The position numbers and the translations under genes were made by a program. Of a DNA stretch of 8,832 bases, positions 1 through 7,484 are shown one piece after another. The stretch lies in assembly GCA_963205285.1 (NCBI GenBank), contig CAUJJQ010000268.1:1-8832 (forward strand), read 5' to 3'. How positions within the stretch are numbered: position 1 is the stretch's first letter; the number at the start of each line of letters is the position of its first letter. Below the pieces are notes generated by a model that saw only the letters and a list, made by a program, of their open reading frames with translations, had not been told where the DNA came from and did not search any database. Source of the stretch: Pseudomonadota bacterium (GTDB taxonomy: Bacteria > Pseudomonadota > Alphaproteobacteria > Sphingomonadales > Sphingomonadaceae).

Positions 1-121
1 CCACCCAGCGCACGCGCGGCGGGCTGAGCGGGGATGTTTCAATGGCGCGCAACGCGCCATAGCGGCCCAAAATCCGCCCCCAGCGCAACATGCGCCAGAT
101 ATGGGTCGGTGCCCCTGCCAT
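1..121 (-). CDS. ubiB: UbiB family protein (ubiquinone biosynthesis kinase-like), N-terminal fragment
   Basis: This is the beginning of a leftward gene cut off by the window edge; 40 codons are visible. The peptide opens MAGAPTHIWRMLRWGRILGR, which resembles the N-terminus of alphaproteobacterial UbiB proteins (a short leader, then a basic, tryptophan-containing helix ahead of the ABC1/ADCK kinase-like domain). An AAGGA ribosome binding site lies 8 nt before the ATG (complement of 130-134). The gene starts 27 bp after the ubiE stop on the same strand, which is the usual ubiE-ubiB arrangement in this group and suggests one transcript. The UbiB family is required for ubiquinone synthesis and is thought to act as a membrane-associated ATPase or kinase supporting the Ubi complex. 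The kinase motifs lie outside the window, so the call rests on the N-terminus and on synteny. Confidence 0.8.
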   Translation of the reverse strand, partial: MAGAPTHIWRMLRWGRILGRYGALRAIETSPLSPPRVRWV

Positions 122-148
122 CGGGTTAATCCTTGCCTGCAGGGTGCA

Positions 149-910
149 TCAATCGATCTTCCAACCCGAATGGATGGCGACCAGCCCGCCCATGATGGGT
201 TCGACGCGCGCATGGCGAAACCCCGCCCGTTCGATCATCGCCTTAAATTCGCCCATCGGGGGAAAGCGGCGGATCGATTCGACCAGATAGCGGTAACTGT
301 CGGCATCCCCGGCGATCGCTTGACCCAGACGCGGCACCAAATGGTGCGAATATGCATCATAGGCTTCTTTGAGGCCGGGCCATTCGACGCTCGAAAATTC
401 GAGGCAGAAAAAACGTCCGCCATTTTTCAAAACACGCCGCGCCTCGGCCAAAGCTTGGTCGATATGGGTTACATTGCGGATGCCAAAGGCGATGGTGTAG
501 GCGTTGAAACTATCGTCCGCAAAGTCGAGCGTTTCGGCATTTTGCACCCGCCAATCGAGGCGGCCTTCGGCGTGGGCAGCGGCAGCTTTTTGGGGCGCAC
601 GCTCCGCCCCCACCGCCAGCATATCAGGGTTGATATCGCTGACCATCACGCGGGCACCGCGCGCAGCCATGCGAAAGGCGATGTCGCCCGTTCCGCCTGC
701 CATGTCGAGGATATGTTCATGCGCGCGCGGTTTGACCCGGCGGACGAACCTGTCTTTCCACAGCCGGTGCATGCCGCCCGACATCGCATCGTTCATCACA
801 TCATATTTGGCGGCAACGCTCGAAAACACGCCGCCGACGCGCCGCGTCTTTTCCTCAGGGGAGACATTTTCATAGCCAAAGCTGACGCTATCTTGGGGGG
901 CGTTTGTCAT
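149..910 (-). CDS. ubiE: Ubiquinone/menaquinone biosynthesis C-methyltransferase UbiE
   Basis: Class I SAM-dependent methyltransferase of 253 aa, close to the 251 aa of the E. coli enzyme. The family performs the C-methylation of 2-polyprenyl-6-methoxy-1,4-benzoquinol in ubiquinone synthesis, and of demethylmenaquinol in species that make menaquinone. UbiE hallmarks are visible: YDVMNDAMSGGMHRLWK at residues 36-52, the SAM-binding motif ILDMAGGTGD at 67-76, the acidic strand end VMVSDINPDML at 88-98, AFGIRNVTHIDQAL at 141-154, and RFPPMGEFKAMIERAGF at 215-231. I chose the ATG at 910. A TTG start at 940 would add ten residues unlike the family and would narrow the divergent gap to mutM further. 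The ribosome binding site is weak (purine-rich GAGCGGGG). The gene leads into ubiB 27 bp downstream, and its start is 48 bp from the divergent mutM start, so both promoters must be compact or overlap the coding sequence. Confidence 0.96.
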   Translation of the reverse strand: MTNAPQDSVSFGYENVSPEEKTRRVGGVFSSVAAKYDVMNDAMSGGMHRLWKDRFVRRVKPRAHEHILDMAGGTGDIAFRMAARGARVMVSDINPDMLAVGAERAPQKAAAAHAEGRLDWRVQNAETLDFADDSFNAYTIAFGIRNVTHIDQALAEARRVLKNGGRFFCLEFSSVEWPGLKEAYDAYSHHLVPRLGQAIAGDADSYRYLVESIRRFPPMGEFKAMIERAGFRHARVEPIMGGLVAIHSGWKID

Positions 911-944
911 GCGCCCCGCTCTAGCCAAGCATCGGCGCAATCGC

Positions 945-959
945 TAGGCAAAAAGCCTA
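945..959 (+). promoter_or_regulatory. Small hairpin overlapping the mutM start codon
   Basis: The sequence TAGGC-AAAAA-GCCTA forms a perfect 5-bp stem with a five-A loop, and its last base is the A of the mutM ATG. It occupies the place where a Shine-Dalgarno sequence would be expected. The structure is directly visible, but any effect on translation is inference, and a 5-bp stem can occur by chance. Confidence 0.3.
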
Positions 960-1771
960 TGCCCGAACTCCCCGAAGTCGAAACTGTTGTTCAGGGACTG
1001 ACCCCGCATCTGGTGGGTCAGCAGGTGGCAGAGGTTGATCTGCGCCGGGATGGGCTGCGCCGCCCCTTTCCCGCCGATTTGCGCCAGCGCCTGACCGGTG
1101 CGCATATCCTCTCGCTCAGCCGTCGCGCCAAATATGGGCTGATAACCAGTGATCGGGGGACGTTGGTTTTTCATCTCGGCATGTCGGGGCGCTGGCGGAT
1201 TGATGCACAAATTGCCGAAAAGCACGACCATTTGCGCCTGCTGACGGGGGCGGGGACATGGCTGGCGCTCAACGATGCGCGCCGCTTTGGCAGCGTCGAT
1301 TGGCTGGAAGCGGATGGGGGCGGCGATTTTGCGCCCTTCGCCGCGCTCGGGCCTGAACCTTTGGGGTCGGATTTCACCGCCGACTACCTCGCCGCTGCGC
1401 TGCGTATGCGCGGCACGCCGATAAAAAATCTGCTGCTCGATCAGTCGATTGTGGCCGGGCTTGGCAATATCTATGTGTGTGAAGCGCTCCATATCGCGCA
1501 TATATCGCCACTGACGCGCGGGCGGGACGTGCCGCGCAAAAATATCGTGCCCTTAGTCGCCGCTATCCGACAGGTGTTGGCGGACGCCATCGCTGCGGGC
1601 GGCTCCACAATTCGCGATCATCGGCAGATATCGGGGGAATTGGGCTATTTCAGCCATAGCTGGCGGGTTTACGGTCGCGCGAATCAGCCATGCCCCAGTT
1701 GCGCCGCGCCGATATTGCGCCATGTGCAGTCGGGTCGATCGAGTTTTTACTGCGCCAAATGCCAGAGATAG
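959..1771 (+). CDS. mutM: Formamidopyrimidine-DNA glycosylase (Fpg/MutM)
   Basis: Bifunctional base-excision repair enzyme of 270 aa that removes oxidised purines such as 8-oxoguanine and cuts the resulting abasic site by beta/delta-elimination. The whole catalytic set is present: the N-terminus [10 protein letters not shown] supplies the catalytic proline (residue 2) and glutamate (residue 3), Lys58 lies in SRRAKYG, Asn170 in the helix-two-turn-helix motif [11 protein letters not shown] (167-177), and the C-terminal zinc finger has Cys245, Cys248, Cys265 and Cys268 with the DNA-contacting Arg260. The open frame runs far upstream, to about position 101, but only the ATG at 959 gives the invariant MPELPE terminus, because the proline must become residue 1. 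There is no good Shine-Dalgarno sequence, and a small hairpin sits directly on the start (see 945-959). rpsT follows after 134 bp with its own promoter. Confidence 0.98.
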   Translation: MPELPEVETVVQGLTPHLVGQQVAEVDLRRDGLRRPFPADLRQRLTGAHILSLSRRAKYGLITSDRGTLVFHLGMSGRWRIDAQIAEKHDHLRLLTGAGTWLALNDARRFGSVDWLEADGGGDFAPFAALGPEPLGSDFTADYLAAALRMRGTPIKNLLLDQSIVAGLGNIYVCEALHIAHISPLTRGRDVPRKNIVPLVAAIRQVLADAIAAGGSTIRDHRQISGELGYFSHSWRVYGRANQPCPSCAAPILRHVQSGRSSFYCAKCQR

Positions 1772-1804
1772 CGGCAATCGGCGCGTTTTGCGGTGCGCCA
1801 ACGC

Positions 1805-1833
1805 TTGACCAATCACCGCTTTCCCGTTATGCG
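1805..1833 (+). promoter_or_regulatory. Candidate sigma-70-type promoter for rpsT
   Basis: TTGACC at 1805-1810 and TATGCG at 1828-1833 are separated by 17 bp. The -35 box matches five of six consensus positions; the -10 box is weak. Transcription would begin near 1840, giving a leader of about 65 nt before the rpsT ATG. The position, between the mutM stop and rpsT, fits a separate, strongly expressed ribosomal protein gene. No experimental support is available. Confidence 0.45.
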
Positions 1834-1905
1834 CCGCCCCCGAACAAAGGGTCGGACGCGATTTTCCGGCCCATTTTCTTTGCAGCATTTTTCTTTGAGG
1901 ATTTC

Positions 1906-2169
1906 ATGGCCAATACGCCCCAGGCCCGTAAGCGCATCCGCCGCAACGCGAGCCGCACCATCGTCAACAAGAATCGCGTTTCGCGCATCCGCACCCTGAT
2001 CAAAAAGGTCGAAACGGCTCTGGGCGCGGGCGATAAGGCTGAAGCCGCCACCGCGATGCAGGCAATGCAACCTGAATTGGCGCGTGGCGTTGCCAAGGGC
2101 GTGGTGCACAAGAATACGGCAGCGCGCAAATTTTCGCGCCTGACCCGTCGCCTCAACGCACTGGGCTAA
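1906..2169 (+). CDS. rpsT: 30S ribosomal protein S20
   Basis: 87-aa basic protein, the usual length for bacterial S20, which binds 16S rRNA early in 30S assembly. It begins [17 protein letters not shown] and continues with [20 protein letters not shown] (about residues 28-47), then ends with [18 protein letters not shown] (about 68-85), all typical of the three-helix S20 fold with lysine/arginine-rich ends. The ATG at 1906 is preceded by GAGG at 1897-1900 with 5-nt spacing. The frame stays open well upstream (to 1690) inside mutM, but that extension is not S20-like and is rejected. A candidate promoter lies at 1805-1833 and a rho-independent terminator at 2191-2224. The mutM-rpsT-dnaA neighbourhood is commonly seen near the replication origin in alphaproteobacteria. 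Confidence 0.98.
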   Translation: MANTPQARKRIRRNASRTIVNKNRVSRIRTLIKKVETALGAGDKAEAATAMQAMQPELARGVAKGVVHKNTAARKFSRLTRRLNALG

Positions 2170-2190
2170 TCCCCCGCAATATGGTTTTTG

Positions 2191-2224
2191 AAAGGCCGCT
2201 CGCTACCCTGCGGGCGGCCTTTTT
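2191..2224 (+). terminator. Rho-independent terminator after rpsT
   Basis: AAAGGCCGCTCGC at 2191-2203 pairs with GCGGGCGGCCTTT at 2210-2222 (one T-G pair in the stem) around the loop TACCCT, and the run of T continues to 2224. It starts 21 bp after the rpsT stop. The stem is long and GC-rich, with five consecutive T residues, so this is a strong candidate that separates rpsT transcription from dnaA. Confidence 0.88.
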
Positions 2225-2633
2225 GCCGCGCCGCATCATGCCATTTGTCAAAGCCAAGCTTGTGCCGCGATTCGCCCCTGCTCCATCTGTGTTGCAATGC
2301 AATAAATGATTGAAAAATGGTGCGAAAATTATTTTTTTTGCGAAAGCCGCAGCATAGCGCGTCAAGCCCATTTATTTCATCCGATTTCGCGCTGCACCCC
2401 TTGCCCGACTCGCTTTTCGCCCCCTAGACGGGGTGGGTCGCGCGGCATGTCGGCCAAGACCGGTCGCGGGGCTACCATATATGGCTGTTTTCGGCTTACC
2501 TGCCCCGATGTGGCAGCACGGAAATTGGCGCGCTGCGGGTCTTTTTGGGCCGGCAGACGGGGGCAATGATGGGCGCGCGACCGATACGAATCGGCGGCGC
2601 GCAATTGGGGCGCAATTGGGGGTTGAGGCGGAA
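2225..2633. other. Gene-free region upstream of dnaA
   Basis: About 400 bp between the rpsT terminator and dnaA holds no convincing gene; the open frames across it have no family character and no good ribosome binding site. Visible elements are an A/T-rich tract at about 2298-2345 (with an eight-T run at 2332-2339), three GANTC sites (2269-2273, 2407-2411, 2588-2592), a small CCCC-TAGAC-GGGG hairpin at 2421-2433, a 10-bp palindrome CCATATATGG at 2475-2484, and an 11-bp tandem repeat at 2600-2621. A weak promoter candidate is TTGCCC (2401-2406) with CTAGAC (2424-2429), 17 bp apart. I find no sequence matching the classic DnaA box TTATNCACA, so I do not call an origin here. Confidence 0.6.
2600..2621 (+). 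repeat. 11-bp tandem repeat next to the dnaA ribosome binding site
   Basis: CGCAATTGGGG occurs at 2600-2610 and again, without a gap, at 2611-2621. The second copy ends four bases before the GAGG ribosome binding site of dnaA (2625-2628). The repetition is exact. A role as a protein- or RNA-based control site is inference. Confidence 0.6.
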
Positions 2634-3989
2634 ATGCACGATATAGCGGACGATGCAGGGGGTGGCGGCGCGCATGACGCGCAGCTTTGGCCCGACATCG
2701 CCCGGCAATTGCGCCGCGACATTGGCGCGCGCAGTTTTGACCAATGGGTCAAACATGTCCGTTTCCAGAGTCTGGATGATAATGGCACGCTCCTTACCCT
2801 TGTCGCGCCAAGCGCCTTTACCGCCCAGCATATCGAGGAACGTTTTGGCGAACGGCTGCTGCTGATCGCGCGCGGCCATGCGCCCGCCATCGCGCGCGTG
2901 CGCTTTGTCGCGCCGGCAGCGGCGCTCGCGGTGCATGCGCCAGCGCGCACCATGGCACCGCCCGCCGCGCGACCGATGGTGGATCCACGGCTTAATTTTG
3001 CGCGCTTCCTGATGGGCAAGAGCAATTTTTTTGCCGCCAGCGCTGCACGGCGGATGGCCGCGGCCGAACGCCCGCAATTCCACCCGCTCTATCTGCGTGG
3101 TGAAACGGGGCAGGGCAAAACCCACTTGCTCCACGCCATCGCGCAGGCGACGCTCGAACGTGACCCCGATGCCTGCATCATCTTGATGTCGGCTGAAAAA
3201 TTCATGCTCGAATTTGTCGCCGCGATGCGCGCCAATGACGTGCTGTCGTTCAAGGCGCGGCTGCGCGCGGCAGATTTGCTCGCCATCGATGATTTGCAAT
3301 TCATCATTGGCAAGGAATCGACGCAGAGCGAATTTTTGCACACGATCGACGAAGTTTTGGCATCGGGCGGGCGACTGGTGGTCAGCGCTGACCGTTTGCC
3401 GCACCGGCTCGACGGGATTGAACAGCGACTCCTTTCGCGCCTCGCGGGTGGGCTGATCGCCGATATTGACCCGCCGGAAATGGAATTGCGCGTCGCCATT
3501 TTGGAAGCCAAGGCCGCTGAATTGGGCGCTGATGTGCCCGCCAGCGTTATCGACTGGATTGCCCAGCATTTCCCGCGCAACGTCCGCGAGCTGGAGGGGG
3601 CGCTCAACAAATTGGTCGCGCATGCGGCGCTGACCGACAGCGCCATCGAATTCGACAGCGCGGTGGCAAAATTATCCGAAAGCGCCAAGGGGTCGCGCGC
3701 GCGCATCACCATAGAGGATATTCAGCGCGCGGTGTGCGCCCATTATCGCATCGACAAAAATGCACTCCTCTCTGACAGGCGGGTGCGCACCCTGGCACGG
3801 CCACGCCAGATTGCCATGTATCTGGCCAAGGAATTAACCCCGCGCAGCTTTCCCGAAATCGGGCGGCGTTTTGGTGGACGCGACCATTCGACGGTGATTC
3901 ACGCGGTCAAGACCATCGAAAATCTGCGCCAGAATGATGCGGACATCGACACCGATATCCGCCGCATCCACCGCGCGCTTACCGCCTGA
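2634..3989 (+). CDS. dnaA: Chromosomal replication initiator protein DnaA
   Basis: 451-aa AAA+ initiator that binds DnaA boxes, melts the origin and loads the DnaB helicase. Domain I is at about residues 17-92 (WPDIARQLRRDIGARSFDQW), followed by a very short alanine/proline-rich linker (about 93-116). The ATPase domain has Walker A GETGQGKT at 156-163, Walker B LLAIDD at 215-220, sensor I VVSADRLPHRL at 249-259, a candidate arginine finger Arg269 in RLLSRL, and sensor II Arg318 in NVRELEG. Domain IV carries the box-binding signature GRRFGGRDHSTVIHAVKTIE (410-429). The ATG at 2634 has GAGG 5 nt upstream and places domain I correctly; the frame is open back to 2433, but the extra 67 residues are not DnaA-like. 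The gene ends 20 bp from the convergent lipoprotein gene, with no clear terminator between them. Control may involve the tandem repeat and GANTC sites upstream. Confidence 0.98.
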   Translation: MHDIADDAGGGGAHDAQLWPDIARQLRRDIGARSFDQWVKHVRFQSLDDNGTLLTLVAPSAFTAQHIEERFGERLLLIARGHAPAIARVRFVAPAAALAVHAPARTMAPPAARPMVDPRLNFARFLMGKSNFFAASAARRMAAAERPQFHPLYLRGETGQGKTHLLHAIAQATLERDPDACIILMSAEKFMLEFVAAMRANDVLSFKARLRAADLLAIDDLQFIIGKESTQSEFLHTIDEVLASGGRLVVSADRLPHRLDGIEQRLLSRLAGGLIADIDPPEMELRVAILEAKAAELGADVPASVIDWIAQHFPRNVRELEGALNKLVAHAALTDSAIEFDSAVAKLSESAKGSRARITIEDIQRAVCAHYRIDKNALLSDRRVRTLARPRQIAMYLAKELTPRSFPEIGRRFGGRDHSTVIHAVKTIENLRQNDADIDTDIRRIHRALTA

Positions 3990-4009
3990 TCTGGGGTCGA
4001 TATTGCCGT

Positions 4010-4702
4010 TCAGCGACGCCGTTCGGGCGGAGCGACTGTAATCCGCACCGTTTCGCCATTATTGCCGGGAAAGCCGGTGAACATGGCGCTGACCAGATTG
4101 GGCACCAGCACGGTCAGATCATTGCTGCGCGATGCAGCTTCGGCGGTTCCTTCAAACAGTCGTTCGCCCGACCCGTTGCGTGTGATGACGAGGTTGAGGC
4201 CGCTTTTGTAAACCGTATAGCTGCGTACATCGTCATAATCGCCAAAACCCGATCCCCACAGCCATGGATCATAGAGGCCATAGGCATAGCGATAGCCATT
4301 GGGCGTGCGGATGATTACCGGACGGCTGTAAAGGCCAAAACGGCCCCAGCCGGGCCCCCAAAACGGGTCATACGCGCCAAATCCGGGCGAACGCACAACG
4401 CGTTCGCGCCCTTGGTCGACACCATAGCCCAGTGAAATCTGCATGTCGGCATTTTCACCCGGCGCGGCAGCACGATAGCCAAGCCGCGTCAATTCAGCGG
4501 CAACGAGCGCGGCATAATGGCCAAATTCCAGCCCGCCGCGATTGGCAGGGTCGCTGGCGACGATGGCAAAGCTTTGCCCCGCAGGCGCGGGCATGGCCTG
4601 AAAGCGCGACACATCGGCACGCAGCGCGGGCGCGGCGCAAGCCGCCAAACTGCCCAGCGCCACAGCGGCGAGGGTGGTTTTGATCCAATTTTGCGCGCGC
4701 AT
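4010..4702 (-). CDS. DUF4136 domain-containing lipoprotein
   Basis: Predicted 230-aa exported lipoprotein of unknown function. The N-terminus has two basic residues, a hydrophobic stretch (TLAAVALGS) and the lipobox SLAAC with Cys22; alanine rather than aspartate follows the cysteine, which favours the outer membrane. The mature part fits the DUF4136 pattern: an early strand SFAIV, then a helix HYAALVAAELTRLGY, a middle rich in tyrosine, tryptophan and glycine (about 108-160), and an ending VLVPNLVSAMFTGFPGNNGE typical of the family. I chose the second of two nearby ATGs (4702), because AAAGGA lies 7 nt before it but only 1 nt before the ATG at 4708. The gene lies 131 bp downstream of trpS on the same strand, with no terminator visible between them, and may have its own promoter. 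The family assignment is from memory of its features and no function is proposed. Confidence 0.85.
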   Translation of the reverse strand: MRAQNWIKTTLAAVALGSLAACAAPALRADVSRFQAMPAPAGQSFAIVASDPANRGGLEFGHYAALVAAELTRLGYRAAAPGENADMQISLGYGVDQGRERVVRSPGFGAYDPFWGPGWGRFGLYSRPVIIRTPNGYRYAYGLYDPWLWGSGFGDYDDVRSYTVYKSGLNLVITRNGSGERLFEGTAEAASRSNDLTVLVPNLVSAMFTGFPGNNGETVRITVAPPERRR

Positions 4703-4833
4703 GACCATATCCTTTACCGATGCCCGACGGGGTGGGGTGCTGATGCGCCCTGCTGCATTATGCGCTATTTACCGCCGTTTGGCAGCCAAAATATGCGCGT
4801 CGCGCGCTGAACAACAGTTGAACGTGCTAGGCC

Positions 4834-5838
4834 TTAGCGCACCAGACCCAACGCCTTATATGCCGCATCCAATGTCGGGACGGCGAGCGCGCTCGCCCGC
4901 TCGGCACCCTTGGCCAATATGGCACGCAAGGCAGCTTCATCGCCGCGCAAATCGCAAAAGCGCGCATTAATCGGCGATAGGATTTCGACCAGCATTTCGG
5001 CCAGCGCGGGCTTGAAGCTGCCAAAACCCTGTCCGGCAAATCGCCCCAGCACCGCTTCGCGCCTTTGCCCGCTGATGCCTGCGAAAATACCGATGAGGTT
5101 CGCCGCCTCTGGCCGACCAGCGAGTTCGCCCACATTGTCAGGAATCGGCAGCGCGTCGGTTTTCGCCTTTTTCACCTTTTGCGCGATGGTATCGGCATCA
5201 TCGGTAAGGTTGATGCGGCTCATATCGCTAGGGTCGGATTTGGACATTTTGGCGCTGCCGTCCCGCAGGCTCATAATCCGCGCCGCCTCTGCCGGGATGA
5301 TCGGTTCGGGCAGGACGAATGTTGCACCAAAACGTTCGTTGAAACTTTGCGCAATGTCGCGCGCCAATTCGAGATGCTGTTTCTGATCCTCCCCCACCGG
5401 GACATGCGTTGCGCCATAGAGGAGGACGTCTGCTGCCTGTAACACCGGGTAGGTAAAGAGCGCGGCGGACGCACCATCGCGGTTCTTGCCCGACTTATCC
5501 TTCCACTGGGTCATCCGGTTCAGCCAGCCCATGCGCGCGGTGCCGCTCAGCAACCATTGCAACTGGCCATGCGCGCCGACCTGCGCCTGATTGAACAATA
5601 TCGCGCGGTCGGGGTCGATGCCGCAGGCGACGAGTGCGGCGGTCATCTCCAGCGTCGCCTTGGTCAGCTCCGCCGGGTCGTGCGGCATGGAAAGCGCATG
5701 CAGGTCGGCGAGGAAATAGAGCGCGTCGCCCCCCTTGGCCGTTACATCATCCTGCATCGCCACCCAATTACGGATCGCGCCCAGATAATTGCCAAGGTGC
5801 AGATTGCCGGTGGGCTGGATGCCCGAAACGATACGCAT
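4834..5838 (-). CDS. trpS: Tryptophanyl-tRNA synthetase
   Basis: 334-aa class I aminoacyl-tRNA synthetase, the standard bacterial TrpRS length, which charges tRNA-Trp with tryptophan using ATP. The opening MRIVSGIQPTGNLHLGNYLG carries the HIGH-type motif (HLGN, residues 14-17). YPVLQAADVLLY (130-141) includes the aspartate that contacts the tryptophan amino group. GEDQKQHLEL is at 149-158, and the KMSKS loop is intact at 197-201 (SAKMSKSDPS). The start is 6 bp after the murJ stop with no strong Shine-Dalgarno sequence of its own, so translational coupling to murJ is likely. No T-box or trp attenuator is visible, as expected for an internal operon gene. The C-terminus looks complete. Confidence 0.98.
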   Translation of the reverse strand: MRIVSGIQPTGNLHLGNYLGAIRNWVAMQDDVTAKGGDALYFLADLHALSMPHDPAELTKATLEMTAALVACGIDPDRAILFNQAQVGAHGQLQWLLSGTARMGWLNRMTQWKDKSGKNRDGASAALFTYPVLQAADVLLYGATHVPVGEDQKQHLELARDIAQSFNERFGATFVLPEPIIPAEAARIMSLRDGSAKMSKSDPSDMSRINLTDDADTIAQKVKKAKTDALPIPDNVGELAGRPEAANLIGIFAGISGQRREAVLGRFAGQGFGSFKPALAEMLVEILSPINARFCDLRGDEAALRAILAKGAERASALAVPTLDAAYKALGLVR

Positions 5839-5844
5839 GGGGGG

Positions 5845-7434
5845 TTAGTCCGTCTTTTTGGGTTGGCGGCGCAGCAGCGCCGTTAGTTCGGAAAGCCTGT
5901 AGGTGCCGAGGAGGAGGATGGCGAGTGCATAGATGATGCCGCCGCCCGCCACCAGCGCGCCGAGCCACAGGATGCGGCTCCACAAATCACCCAGCAATTG
6001 GGCATCGAGCCGATTACCCAGCCACCAGAGCGCACCGCCCATGGCGATGCTGGCGAGCAGCATCCGCCAAACTTTGGCCTTGAAACGCGCATCGAGTGCC
6101 AAATGACCGCGTCGATGCAGCGTGACATACAGCAGCGCGACATTGACCCATGCCGAAATTGCGGTGGCCAGCGCCACCCCGACATGCGCCAAGGGCCAGA
6201 TGAGGATGAGGTTGCCGACCAGATTGACCAGCATCGCCCAGAGCGCGAGGCGTACCGGCGTTTTGGTGTCATGGCGCGCATAAAAGCCGGGGGTCAGCAC
6301 TTTGATGAGGACATAGGCGGGCACCCCCAGCGAAAATGCGGCAAGCGCGCCCGCCGTTCCCAGTGCATCGGCGTTGGTAAATTCGCCATGTTGAAAAAGG
6401 CCGCGCACCATCGGCAGCGCCGCGACAATCAAGGATATGGCGGCGGGCAGCGCCAGAAACAGCGCCAGTTCGAGCGCGCGATTTTGCGTCGCATGTGCCG
6501 CTTTCCCATCCGCGCCGCCGATCTGCCGCGACAAGGTGGGCAGGATGGCGGTGCCCACCCCGATACCGATTAGTCCCAGCGGCAATTGGTTGAGCCGGTC
6601 GGCATAATAGAGGTAGCTGACCGCCCCTTGCGGCAGGTAACGCGCGGCAAGGCTGGTGGAGATGAGGAGGTTGAACTGGATCGCGCCCTGCCCGATGGCG
6701 GCGGGTGCGATCAGCGCCAGCATGCGTTTGACGTCCGGGGTCAGGCGCGGCACGCCGGGGCGCACCCCCATGCCCGCCTGCCGACAGGCAATCGCCAACC
6801 ACGCCAGTTGCAGCACGCCCGAAACGGTGACCGCAATCGCCTGTGTCACCGCCGTATCGACCGCATTCTGTCCCCGGAAAAACAACAATGCGGCAATCAT
6901 GCAGATATTGAGCAGGATGGGCGCGGCGGCATTGACCCAGAAACGTCCCAGACTGTTCAATATCCCGCCGAGCAACGAGACAATCGAAATCAGCGCCAGA
7001 TAGGGAAAGGTGATGATGGTGAGGGTCGTCGCCAACGCGAATTTTTCAGGCCCGCCATCGGGAAAACCGCCTGTCATCGCCCAGACAATCGGCCCGGCGG
7101 CAAGCATCATCAGCGCGGTGAAAATGACCAGAAAGGGCAGCAGGACGGACAATATCTGCGCCGCAAAATCACGCGCGGCGGCAAGCCCGCGCCCCTCCGC
7201 CTCGCGCTCTCCCTCCGCCAGATGGCGGTTGAACATGGGGACAAAGACGGCGGCAAAGGCCCCTTCGGCAAACAGCGCGCGGAATAAATTGGGCAGCCGC
7301 CACGCGATTAAAAAGGCGTCGGCGGCCATGCCCGCCCCGACATAGCGCGCCATCAACATGTCGCGCGCCATGCCGAGGAAGCGGCTGACCAAAGTCAGCC
7401 CACCAATCGTCGATACATTGCGGACAAGGCCCAT
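5845..7434 (-). CDS. murJ: Lipid II flippase MurJ (MviN)
   Basis: 529-aa polytopic inner-membrane protein of the MOP superfamily, which moves lipid II across the inner membrane for peptidoglycan synthesis; about fourteen hydrophobic segments are spread along its length. The N-terminal signature is strong: SRFLGMARDMLMARYVGAG, then DAFLIAWRLPNLFRALFAEG. The charged residues known to matter in E. coli MurJ align without gaps at Arg18, Arg24, Asp39 and Arg52, and the Asp-Arg pair of TM8 is Asp279-Arg280 in YYADRLNQLPLG. The ATG at 7434 gives the usual short cytoplasmic start; there is no good Shine-Dalgarno sequence immediately before it, and a small hairpin lies there (7439-7459). The gene sits 50 bp after secB and 6 bp before trpS on the same strand, so the three are probably one operon. 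Confidence 0.97.
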   Translation of the reverse strand: MGLVRNVSTIGGLTLVSRFLGMARDMLMARYVGAGMAADAFLIAWRLPNLFRALFAEGAFAAVFVPMFNRHLAEGEREAEGRGLAAARDFAAQILSVLLPFLVIFTALMMLAAGPIVWAMTGGFPDGGPEKFALATTLTIITFPYLALISIVSLLGGILNSLGRFWVNAAAPILLNICMIAALLFFRGQNAVDTAVTQAIAVTVSGVLQLAWLAIACRQAGMGVRPGVPRLTPDVKRMLALIAPAAIGQGAIQFNLLISTSLAARYLPQGAVSYLYYADRLNQLPLGLIGIGVGTAILPTLSRQIGGADGKAAHATQNRALELALFLALPAAISLIVAALPMVRGLFQHGEFTNADALGTAGALAAFSLGVPAYVLIKVLTPGFYARHDTKTPVRLALWAMLVNLVGNLILIWPLAHVGVALATAISAWVNVALLYVTLHRRGHLALDARFKAKVWRMLLASIAMGGALWWLGNRLDAQLLGDLWSRILWLGALVAGGGIIYALAILLLGTYRLSELTALLRRQPKKTD

Positions 7435-7438
7435 GGCT

Positions 7439-7459
7439 TAGGGTTCGATCCTGACCCTA
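7439..7459 (-). promoter_or_regulatory. Hairpin in the murJ leader
   Basis: On the minus strand TAGGGT-CAGGATCGA-ACCCTA forms a perfect 6-bp stem with a 9-nt loop that ends 4 nt before the murJ ATG. The loop holds AGGATC, the only Shine-Dalgarno-like sequence near the start, although it lies further from the ATG than usual. It could affect murJ translation within the secB-murJ-trpS transcript, but this is inference from a short stem. Confidence 0.3.
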
Positions 7460-7484
7460 GGCCCGAGCCTTGGCGCGGGGTTGT

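Noticed and set aside
101..958. Long plus-strand open frame extending mutM upstream by 286 codons
   Set aside because: It is antisense to ubiE and lacks any family signature; MutM requires the MPELPE terminus beginning at 959.
2433..2633. N-terminal extension of dnaA
   Set aside because: The extra 67 residues are not DnaA-like, and the ATG at 2634 has a well-spaced GAGG and the correct domain I start.
2225..2633. Chromosomal replication origin next to dnaA
   Set aside because: There is an A/T-rich tract, but I find no DnaA-box-like 9-mers, and in alphaproteobacteria the origin is often not directly beside dnaA.
2372..3712. Several long minus-strand frames opposite dnaA
   Set aside because: Compositional shadows of a GC-rich coding region; the real gene on the plus strand has every expected DnaA motif.
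3990..4009. Bidirectional terminator between dnaA and the lipoprotein gene
   Set aside because: The 20-bp gap has no inverted repeat or T-run, so termination must occur elsewhere or by another mechanism.
6586..7287. Long plus-strand frame opposite murJ
   Set aside because: Low-complexity, charge-rich product typical of the complement of a hydrophobic membrane protein gene; no family character.
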